The translations under genes and the position numbers were made by a program. From the NCBI GenBank assembly GCA_017545365.1, contig JAFWOP010000074.1, forward strand, positions 1 to 11,984: a DNA stretch of 11,984 bases, given 5' to 3'. Source of the stretch: Bacteroidales bacterium (GTDB taxonomy: Bacteria > Bacteroidota > Bacteroidia > Bacteroidales > P3). The notes beneath the pieces are model-generated. The model did no database searches. It saw only the letters and a program-made list of their open reading frames with translations, and was not told where the DNA came from. The first letter of the stretch is position 1. Every line of letters starts with the position of its first letter. Shown piece by piece: positions 1 through 5,436 of the stretch.

Positions 1-29
1 CTCAATTCTCAAATCTCAATTCTCAATTC
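1..29. repeat. ATTCTCA short tandem repeat at the window edge
   Basis: The first 29 bases are imperfect tandem copies of the heptamer ATTCTCA and end two bases before the recQ stop codon. The same heptamer run occurs at about 3490-3520 and 11830-11845, so it is a dispersed intergenic repeat. On the minus strand it lies immediately downstream of recQ. It contains no hairpin or T-tract that would make a terminator. The element may extend beyond the left edge. Confidence 0.7.
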
Positions 30-30
30 C

Positions 31-2232
31 CTAGTGTCCGAAGTCCGTCAGGAACTTGATGCGCATCAGCCTGATTTCCTCGGGCGGGTAGTCTTCGTCG
101 TCCTCAAACTCTTCGTAGGCTTCCTGTAGGTCGCCGCTCTCCGACTCGCGCCAGTAGTCCATCAGCACCTCCTGGTGCTCCGGCTCGATGTTCTCGTCGA
201 TATAATAGTCGATGTTCAGCTTGGTGCCCGACGAGATGATGCGCTCCATCTCGGTCATCAGTTCGTCCAAGGTCATCCCCTTGCCGCGGGCGATGTCGTC
301 GAGCGACTTGCGGCGGTCGATGGCCTGGATGATGTATATCTTGTTCTCCGACTTGCGGGCGGCACTGTGCACCACGATGTCCTGCGGGCGTTCTATCTCG
401 TTGTCTTCGACATACGACTTGATGAGGTCCACAAAAGGCTGCCCGTATTTCTGGGCCTTGGCTATCCCCACGCCCGTGCAGCGGCTCAGCTCCTCCACCG
501 TGCAGGGGTACTGGATGGTCATGTCCTTGATGGAGCGGTCTTCGAAGATGACGTGCAGCGGCAGCCGCTCCCGCTGGGCGATAGACTTGAGCAGGCTCTT
601 GAGCTGCGTGTAGAGGGCCTCGTCGCCAGCCGCGGCCGTCGCGCTGGTGGGCACCTCCTCGTCGTCCTCCTCGCGCGGGCCGCTGGTGTAGTCGTGGTCG
701 CAGGTGACGTAGATGTCGTAGGGTTTCTTGATAAACTTGTGTCCGGCGGGGGTGAGCTTCAGCACACCGAACATCTCTATCTCCTTCGTCAGGAGGTGTT
801 CGAACACCGCCTGGCGCAGCACCGCCTTCCAGAAGAGGGCGTCGTGGTCTGTGCCCTGCCCCCACTGCTCCAGCTCGTCCTGTCGGTACACCTTGGTGTT
901 GCTGTTCTTGCGCCCCAGCATCACATCCACGATGTCCTTGGCCTTGAAGGCCTGCTTGGTGGCCAGCACCGTCTCCAGCGCATACTGCATCTCCTCCTTG
1001 GCGGGGACGCGCGGCTTGGGGTGCAGGCAGTTGTCGCAGCAGCCGCAGTTGGGCTGGTTATATTCCTCGCCGAAATAGCGCAGCAGGTTCAGCCGGCGGC
1101 AGGCCGACGACTCGGCATAGCTCACCACCTCCTGCACCAGCTGGTTGGCCATCTCCTGCTCGGTGATATTCTTGTCGGTAAAGAACTTGTAGAGCTTCTC
1201 CACGTCGTGCTCGGAGTAGAAGGCGATGCACTTGCCCTCGCCCCCGTCGCGTCCGGCGCGCCCGGTCTCCTGGTAGTAGCCCTCGAGGCTCTTGGGTATG
1301 TCGTAGTGGATGACGAAGCGCACGTCCGGCTTGTCGATGCCCATGCCGAAGGCTATGGTGGCCACGATTACGTCCACCTCCTCCATGAGGAACTTGTCCT
1401 GGTTCTCCGTCCTTATCTTGTTGTCCAGCCCCGCATGGTAGGGGAGGGCCTTGATGCCGTTGAGCTGCAGCATCTCCGCCAAATCTTCCACGCGCTTGCG
1501 CGTAAGACAATAGATGATGCCGCTCTTGCCCGCGTTGTCGCGGATGAAGCGGATAATCTCTTTGTGCAGCTCCAGGGTCTCCGAGGGCTTGTGCCGCACC
1601 TCGTAGTACAGGTTGGGGCGGTTGAACGAAGAGACAAACAGGTTGGCCTTCTCCATACGCAGGTTCTTGATGATGTCCTGCTGCACCTTGGGCGTGGCCG
1701 AGGCGGTGAGGGTCAGTATGGGGGCCTGGTTGTTGATAGTGTCGATGGCGTCGCGCAGCCGGCGGTATTCGGGCCTGAAGTCGTGGCCCCATTCCGAGAT
1801 ACAGTGCGCCTCGTCGATGGCAAAGAACGAGATGGGGAGCTGCTGCAGGAATTCGATGGTGTCCTCCTTGCTCAGCGTCTCGGGGGCCACATACAGGAGC
1901 TTCGTCCCCCCCTCCAGCAGGTCGTCCTTCACCTCCTTGGTCTGTGCCTTCGAAAGCGAGGAGTTCAGAAAATGGGCCACACACTCGCGCCCCGCCGTAT
2001 AGCGGACCGCATCCACCTGGTTTTTCATCAGCGCTATCAGCGGCGACACCACGATGGCCGTCCCCTTGCAGATGATGGCCGGAAGTTGGTAACAAAGGGA
2101 CTTCCCTCCCCCTGTCGGCATGATAACAAAGGTGTCGTGACCCTCCAAAAGGCTCTTTATAATCGCCTCTTGCTCACCTTTAAAATTATCAAAGCCAAAT
2201 ATTTCTTTTAACTTTGCCTGCAAATCTATCAT
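31..2232 (-). CDS. recQ: ATP-dependent DNA helicase RecQ
   Basis: A 733-aa 3'-5' DNA helicase that acts in recombination and replication-fork repair in the cytoplasm. Seen: Walker A PTGGGKS (residues 39-45), DEAH (140-143) followed by the RecQ aromatic-rich loop (142-156), SAT motif (178-180), and motif VI QETGRAGRDG (321-330). The zinc-binding cysteines of the RQC part are C378, C396, C399 and C402. A winged-helix region follows, then an HRDC-like domain at about 536-610 with the helix-hairpin motif CTGVGIAKAQKYG. A further C-terminal region (about 625-733) ends in an acidic stretch. The length exceeds that of E. coli RecQ (about 610 aa) and fits the extended Bacteroidetes form. The start ATG lies about 30 bp downstream of a good Bacteroidetes promoter. 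The gene is divergent from kdsD. Family assignment is secure; the role of the C-terminal extension is inference. Confidence 0.97.
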   Translation of the reverse strand: MIDLQAKLKEIFGFDNFKGEQEAIIKSLLEGHDTFVIMPTGGGKSLCYQLPAIICKGTAIVVSPLIALMKNQVDAVRYTAGRECVAHFLNSSLSKAQTKEVKDDLLEGGTKLLYVAPETLSKEDTIEFLQQLPISFFAIDEAHCISEWGHDFRPEYRRLRDAIDTINNQAPILTLTASATPKVQQDIIKNLRMEKANLFVSSFNRPNLYYEVRHKPSETLELHKEIIRFIRDNAGKSGIIYCLTRKRVEDLAEMLQLNGIKALPYHAGLDNKIRTENQDKFLMEEVDVIVATIAFGMGIDKPDVRFVIHYDIPKSLEGYYQETGRAGRDGGEGKCIAFYSEHDVEKLYKFFTDKNITEQEMANQLVQEVVSYAESSACRRLNLLRYFGEEYNQPNCGCCDNCLHPKPRVPAKEEMQYALETVLATKQAFKAKDIVDVMLGRKNSNTKVYRQDELEQWGQGTDHDALFWKAVLRQAVFEHLLTKEIEMFGVLKLTPAGHKFIKKPYDIYVTCDHDYTSGPREEDDEEVPTSATAAAGDEALYTQLKSLLKSIAQRERLPLHVIFEDRSIKDMTIQYPCTVEELSRCTGVGIAKAQKYGQPFVDLIKSYVEDNEIERPQDIVVHSAARKSENKIYIIQAIDRRKSLDDIARGKGMTLDELMTEMERIISSGTKLNIDYYIDENIEPEHQEVLMDYWRESESGDLQEAYEEFEDDEDYPPEEIRLMRIKFLTDFGH

Positions 2233-2249
2233 AATTCAAAAAAAACATG

Positions 2250-2257
2250 TAATTTTG
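2250..2257 (+). promoter_or_regulatory. kdsD -7 element
   Basis: TAATTTTG matches the Bacteroidetes -7 consensus TAnnTTTG and sits about 43 bp before the GTG chosen as the kdsD start. No TTTG stands at the usual distance upstream, so the -33 element is weak or absent. It lies six bases from the -7 element of the recQ promoter, so the two divergent promoters physically overlap. Confidence 0.5.
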
Positions 2258-2262
2258 CAGTC

Positions 2263-2293
2263 CAAAGTTAGCAAAAATTCTCTAATTGACAAA
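2263..2293 (-). promoter_or_regulatory. recQ promoter (Bacteroidetes type)
   Basis: On the minus strand, TTTG (2290-2293) is followed after 19 bp by TAACTTTG (2263-2270), which matches the Bacteroidetes TTTG / TAnnTTTG consensus. Transcription would start near 2257 and leave a leader of about 25 nt before the recQ ATG at 2232. The element overlaps the 5' region of kdsD on the other strand. Confidence 0.65.
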
Positions 2294-2299
2294 AAAAAA

Positions 2300-3286
2300 G
2301 TGACATTGAAGACACAAGAAGAAATACAAAATATTGCTATTCAGGTTATTGAAGAAGAAAAAAAAGCTATCGGCAATCTGAAAAACAGGCTCAATAAATG
2401 CTTTTTCGAGGCCGTCGAAACCATTTTTTCGGCCTCCGGAAGAGTCATAATTACGGGTATTGGGAAGAGCGCAAACATCGCCTCGAAGATCGTTTCCACC
2501 TTCAACAGCACCGGCACTCCGGCCCTCTTCATGCATGCCGCCGACGCCATCCACGGCGACCTCGGCATGGTGCAGCAGGGCGACGTGGTCATGTGCCTCT
2601 CCAAAAGCGGCAACACACCCGAGATAAAGGTCCTCATCCCCCTCCTCCGCAGCTTCGGCAACAAGCTCATCGCCATGGTGGGCAACACCGACTCCTTCCT
2701 CGCCCACAACGCCGACATCGTCCTCGACACCACCGTGGAGCACGAGGCCTGCCCCAACAACCTCGCCCCCACCAGCAGCACCACCGCCCAGCTCGTCATG
2801 GGCGACGCCCTGGCCGTGGCCCTCATCGAATGCCGCAACTTCAGCGCCCGCGACTTCGCACGCTTCCACCCCGGCGGCTCCCTGGGCAAGCAGCTCTACA
2901 TGCGCGTCTCCGACCTCTACAAGCAGAACGAGCGCCCCGCCATACCCCCCGCCGCCACCATCCGCCAAACCATCCTCGAGATGACCTCCAAACGCCTCGG
3001 CTGCGCCGTCGTCGTGGAACCCGACGGCGACGGGCAGCGCGTCCTCGGCATCGTCACCGACGGCGACCTCCGCCGCATGATGCGCGTCCACGAACACGTC
3101 GACGGCCTCACCGCCGCCGACATCATGGGCTCCCACCCCAAATGCATCCTCGACACCGACTATGCTGTCAACGCACTCCACCTCATGCGCAACAACAGCA
3201 TCACGCAACTCGTCGTCGTCGGCTCCGACGGCCGCTACCTCGGCGTCCTCCACCTCCACGACATCCTCCGCGAAGGAATCATCTGA
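2300..3286 (+). CDS. kdsD: Arabinose-5-phosphate isomerase (KpsF/GutQ/KdsD family)
   Basis: Converts ribulose-5-phosphate to arabinose-5-phosphate, the first committed step towards Kdo for the LPS inner core. With the GTG start the protein is 328 aa, the family's usual length. An N-terminal SIS domain (about 30-190) carries TGIGKSANIASK (52-63), AIHGDLGM (83-90; H85 corresponds to the family histidine), SKSGNTPE (101-108) and ARFHPGGSLGK (187-197). Two CBS motifs follow (about 205-265 and 270-328), with VTDGDLRR in the first and HLHDILREG in the second. The frame is open back to TTG at 2255, but that codon lies inside the putative -7 element. GTG at 2300 follows a run of nine A's, as expected for A-rich Bacteroidetes initiation. 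The first 150 bp are AT-rich and the rest is very rich in C at third positions. lptB follows; kdsD and lptB also lie close together in the E. coli kdsD-kdsC-lptCAB cluster. Confidence 0.93.
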   Translation: MTLKTQEEIQNIAIQVIEEEKKAIGNLKNRLNKCFFEAVETIFSASGRVIITGIGKSANIASKIVSTFNSTGTPALFMHAADAIHGDLGMVQQGDVVMCLSKSGNTPEIKVLIPLLRSFGNKLIAMVGNTDSFLAHNADIVLDTTVEHEACPNNLAPTSSTTAQLVMGDALAVALIECRNFSARDFARFHPGGSLGKQLYMRVSDLYKQNERPAIPPAATIRQTILEMTSKRLGCAVVVEPDGDGQRVLGIVTDGDLRRMMRVHEHVDGLTAADIMGSHPKCILDTDYAVNALHLMRNNSITQLVVVGSDGRYLGVLHLHDILREGII

Positions 3287-3290
3287 ATAC

Positions 3291-3321
3291 GTTAATGTGT
3301 TAATTCGTTAATTCGTTAATC
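3291..3321. repeat. GTTAATTC octamer tandem repeat
   Basis: About four 8-bp units (GTTAATGT, GTTAATTC, GTTAATTC, GTTAATC) begin five bases after the kdsD stop. No hairpin is formed. It is the first of three repeat types that fill the kdsD-lptB spacer. Confidence 0.8.
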
Positions 3322-3356
3322 AAGCATGCATACCACTATAACGAACTTCTACCAAC

Positions 3357-3443
3357 TGCCTCGGAGAGGCAAACTCTCAATAACCCCGCACTTGCAGTGT
3401 GGGGTATATCAAACAACTGTATCTCAGCGTGTCGGAGACACGC
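3357..3443. repeat. Three-hairpin dispersed element, copy 1
   Basis: Three consecutive stem-loops are visible. Hairpin A pairs TGCCTC (3357-3362) with GAGGCA (3366-3371) around a GGA loop. Hairpin B pairs ACCCCGCACT (3383-3392) with AGTGTGGGGT (3396-3405), with one G-T wobble. Hairpin C pairs GCGTGTC (3427-3433) with GACACGC (3437-3443), again around GGA. The spacings are 11 and 21 bp. A second copy with the same plan but different stem sequences is at 11879-11971. Shared unpaired words are CAATAACCCC before B and CTCAG before C. No T-tract follows, so it is not a simple terminator. It carries no convincing ORF. Confidence 0.85.
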
Positions 3444-3478
3444 GCTCTTAAAAACAAATTAATAGAACACACCATATG

Positions 3479-3522
3479 TTGTGCGCAGCCAATTCTCAAT
3501 TCTCAATTCTCAATTCTTAATT
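3479..3522. repeat. CAGCCAATTCTCA repeat, copy in the kdsD-lptB spacer
   Basis: TTGTGCGCAGCC is followed by three copies of AATTCTC and a degenerate AATTCTT, ending just before the lptB start. The same word (TTGTGCGGCAGCC plus AATTCTC copies) is at 11817-11845, and the heptamers recur at 1-29. Near both longer copies a three-hairpin element is present, but the order is reversed: the hairpins come before this repeat here and after it at the right end of the window. Confidence 0.8.
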
Positions 3523-3527
3523 TGTAT

Positions 3528-4277
<750 letters not shown>

Positions 4278-4306
4278 CCCCGCCGCGCCCCCCTTGCGTC
4301 GTCCTG

Positions 4307-4339
4307 CCTTCGTCGTGCCTTCGTCGTGCCTTCGCTCTG
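4307..4339. repeat. 11-bp tandem repeat CCTTCGTCGTG
   Basis: Two perfect units CCTTCGTCGTG (4307-4317, 4318-4328) and one variant CCTTCGCTCTG (4329-4339) lie about 30 bp after the lptB stop. A partial unit may precede them. The stretch is C- and T-rich and does not form a strong hairpin, so it is not evidently the lptB terminator. Confidence 0.75.
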
Positions 4340-4350
4340 CCGCCGCCCTT

Positions 4351-4392
4351 TCTAGGACAGATGAAAGAGCCTAGTAAGATTCATCTAGGACA
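4351..4392. repeat. CTAGGA small inverted/direct repeat
   Basis: The nonamer TCTAGGACA occurs twice (4351-4359 and 4384-4392) as a direct repeat. Between them AGATGAA (4359-4365) and TTCATCT (4380-4386) can form a 7-bp stem with a 14-nt loop that contains another CTAG. The element lies directly after the last recognisable remnant of the toxin gene and seems to mark where that gene was cut off. CTAGG words also dominate the array at 8893-8965. Confidence 0.6.
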
Positions 4393-4415
4393 CCACACCC
4401 TATAACCATCTGGCA

Positions 4416-4469
4416 GTTGCCCTTAGTCCCTCCTATTCAAGGCGAAGCCGATAGGGTCGGGGGGCAAAA
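4416..4469. repeat. About 53-bp imperfect palindrome inserted in the toxin gene
   Basis: The segment is bounded by inverted TTGCCC (4417-4422) and GGGCAA (4462-4467), with further C/G-rich partial complementarity inside. Read on the minus strand it interrupts the YafQ motif between WECHI and a remnant of PDWL. Removing it rejoins CATATCC to TGCCAGATGG, close to codons for H-I-L-P-D-W with one base missing. This is best read as a small non-autonomous insertion, although a deletion/rearrangement scar is also possible. The current stop codon of the truncated toxin lies inside it. Confidence 0.5.
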
Positions 4470-4653
4470 GGATATGGCACTCCCACTGACCCTTACGGTC
4501 GCCGTGAAGCATGTGGGGAAGATACTCGGCAGGCAGCTTGCCCTCGGTGGAGAGGGTGAGGATGGCCGTGCGCAGCTGCTCCATGTCATAGCCGCGACGC
4601 TCGCAAAGCTTCATCTGGCGTTTGAATTCGCCGGTAAACTTGATTGTGTACAT
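4423..4653 (-). pseudogene. Truncated YafQ/RelE-type mRNA interferase toxin
   Basis: The open frame from ATG at 4653 encodes 76 aa (MYTIKFTGEFKRQMK...). It resembles the type II toxin YafQ, a ribosome-dependent endoribonuclease. The usual opening YTIKxTGxFK, the KLCxxRGYD segment and the H47 and H60 positions (LPHMLHG and GQWECHI) are present. After WECHI the family normally continues PDWLLxW and ends near a catalytic histidine. Here the reading runs into an inserted palindrome and stops at LPPDPIGFALNRRD. A frameshifted remnant of PDWLxVW is visible at 4397-4413, followed by a CTAGGA element. The acidic residue and last histidine of the active site are therefore lost. A longer start at 4674 overlaps the antitoxin end. 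It lies 2 bp downstream of the antitoxin frame, as expected for such an operon. Judged inactive. Confidence 0.8.
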
Positions 4654-4655
4654 GG

Positions 4656-4898
4656 CTATTTTTCCTCTAAACACTGCCTGAACAAATCATCCACGTTCTT
4701 CGCTTCATACACGCGCCCCTCGTCGAGGTCGCGCAGCGAAAGTTCATAGGCCGAGAGGAGTTCTTTTGCCTCTTGCTTTTTAGCATTTTTCATCAGCTTT
4801 TCGGCCAGCTACTGGCTGTCGTCGGCCGAAAGCGAAAGTCCCTGCAGGTATTGCCACAAGTGGCTTAACGAGCCATTGTATGTTGCCGTGTTCGCCAT
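4656..4898 (-). pseudogene. Antitoxin of the YafQ module, broken by an amber codon
   Basis: From ATG at 4898 the frame reads MANTATYNGSLSHLWQYLQG, then LSLSADDSQ, then TAG as codon 30 (4809-4811), and then continues LAEKLMKNAKKQEAKELLS to the proper end CLEEK at 4656. The product would be 80 aa if the stop were read through. Short Bacteroidales antitoxins of this kind commonly carry a tryptophan at this point in a WLAxxL motif. TGG to TAG is a single-base change, so a nonsense mutation is the simplest explanation. It sits immediately upstream of the toxin frame and behind a good promoter. A downstream re-initiation product beginning at the internal Met (KLMKNAKK) is conceivable but would lack the N-terminal part. 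A sequencing error is possible, but the toxin is damaged too, which supports real decay. Confidence 0.75.
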
Positions 4899-4923
4899 AA
4901 TTCTATCGTATTATTTCAATTTG

Positions 4924-4954
4924 CAAAAATACTACTTTTTTCCCATTCCGCAAA
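4924..4954 (-). promoter_or_regulatory. Promoter of the toxin-antitoxin remnant
   Basis: Minus strand TTTG (4951-4954), 19-bp spacer, then TATTTTTG (4924-4931), a full match to the Bacteroidetes consensus. The start would fall near 4918, about 20 nt before the antitoxin ATG. The promoter is intact although both genes behind it are damaged. Confidence 0.65.
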
Positions 4955-4994
4955 ATATTTTTCTTACAGAATATAAATTTTTTAGAGAGAAAAG

Positions 4995-5024
4995 TTTGTA
5001 TTTGAGAAAAATGTTGTATTTTTG
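4995..5024 (+). promoter_or_regulatory. Promoter of the surface peptide-lipoprotein locus
   Basis: TTTG (4995-4998), 18-bp spacer, then TATTTTTG (5017-5024). It is divergent from the toxin-antitoxin promoter in a strongly AT-rich 100-bp stretch. Transcription would begin near 5030 and give a leader of about 170 nt before the small peptide gene at 5199. Confidence 0.7.
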
Positions 5025-5036
5025 CACTTTCATATT

Positions 5037-5186
5037 ATGATTCAATGTGCAGTACAAACAGGGCTCAAAGTAAGTAGTGGTGCGGAGAGTGGGCAGTTAT
5101 CAGTGGGTGTCGTTGTACACGAAAATCATAGAAAGATGCGTCAAAAGAAGGCCTTTTGCCTACCATCTATAGCTAAACTTAAATAA
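5037..5186 (+). other. Leader of the surface locus with a possible 49-aa ORF
   Basis: The stretch between promoter and peptide gene is unusually GC-rich for its surroundings. It holds an open frame of 49 codons from ATG at 5037 to TAA at 5184, reading MIQCAVQTGLKVSSGAES, then GQLSVGVVVHENHRKM, then RQKKAFCLPSIAKLK. It is in the same frame as the peptide gene 12 bp later. A stem-loop CAAAAG/CTTTTG (5142-5158, loop AAGGC) lies in its second half, and AGGC/GCCT (5149-5161) would be an alternative pairing. It may be a structured 5' leader rather than a gene. No T-tract follows the hairpin, so attenuation is not shown. The function is unknown. Confidence 0.35.
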
Positions 5187-5198
5187 AAAAATAATAAG

Positions 5199-5378
5199 AT
5201 GAACGAGAACAAAAAAAACAATTACACCGCTCCCGCCGTGAAGGTAGTCGCCTTCCAGGTGGAGCAGGGCTTCGCCGGGTCAGACCCTGTTAGCGTCGGA
5301 GTCACGTCAGAGCAAATTACTGATCTACATCCAAACGTAGAACAAGGAACAGAAACCTTTTTTACCAGAACCCTTTGA
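5199..5378 (+). CDS. Bacteroidales-type short peptide upstream of surface lipoprotein
   Basis: A 59-aa peptide opening MNENKKNNYTAPAVKVVAFQ and continuing VEQGFAGSDPVSVGV. The pattern of a charged N-terminus, Y-x-x-P-x-V-K-V-V-x-F-x-V-E-x-G-F is, to my knowledge, recurrent in short Bacteroidales proteins encoded ahead of surface lipoprotein genes; no function is known to me. It has no signal peptide, transmembrane segment or cysteine. The start follows an A-rich leader (AAATAAAAAAATAATAAG). Base use is GC-rich in the first 30 codons and AT-rich afterwards. The frame stops at TGA after a six-T run; one more T would extend it by about 19 codons to a TGA overlapping the ATG at 5422, so a frameshift cannot be excluded. 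The gene ends 58 bp before the lipoprotein start and is probably co-transcribed with it. Confidence 0.65.
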   Translation: MNENKKNNYTAPAVKVVAFQVEQGFAGSDPVSVGVTSEQITDLHPNVEQGTETFFTRTL

Positions 5379-5436
5379 ATTCAGTAGCGTCTTTAGCAAC
5401 TAAGAATCACAACAGAACTAAATGAGATTAATAGTA

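Noticed and set aside
175..2211. A 678-codon plus-strand open frame lying opposite recQ, and the long minus-strand frame 2282-3259 opposite kdsD
   Set aside because: Both are mirror images of strongly GC-biased real genes. Their translations are low-complexity (rich in V, A, G, L, H) with no domain or motif, and the opposite strands carry complete families.
3357..3443. Three-hairpin element considered as the kdsD terminator, tRNA-like or rRNA fragment
   Set aside because: There is no T-tract, no cloverleaf with conserved tRNA bases, and the same element recurs at 11879 in a different gene context.
3399..3527. N-terminal extension of LptB
   Set aside because: The extra 43 codons translate the second and third hairpins and the ATTCTCA repeat. 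The ATG at 3528 gives the normal LptB length and start.
4417..4749. Plus-strand 110-codon frame opposite the toxin-antitoxin remnant
   Set aside because: The minus strand carries recognisable YafQ and antitoxin sequence with a matching promoter. The plus frame has no motif.
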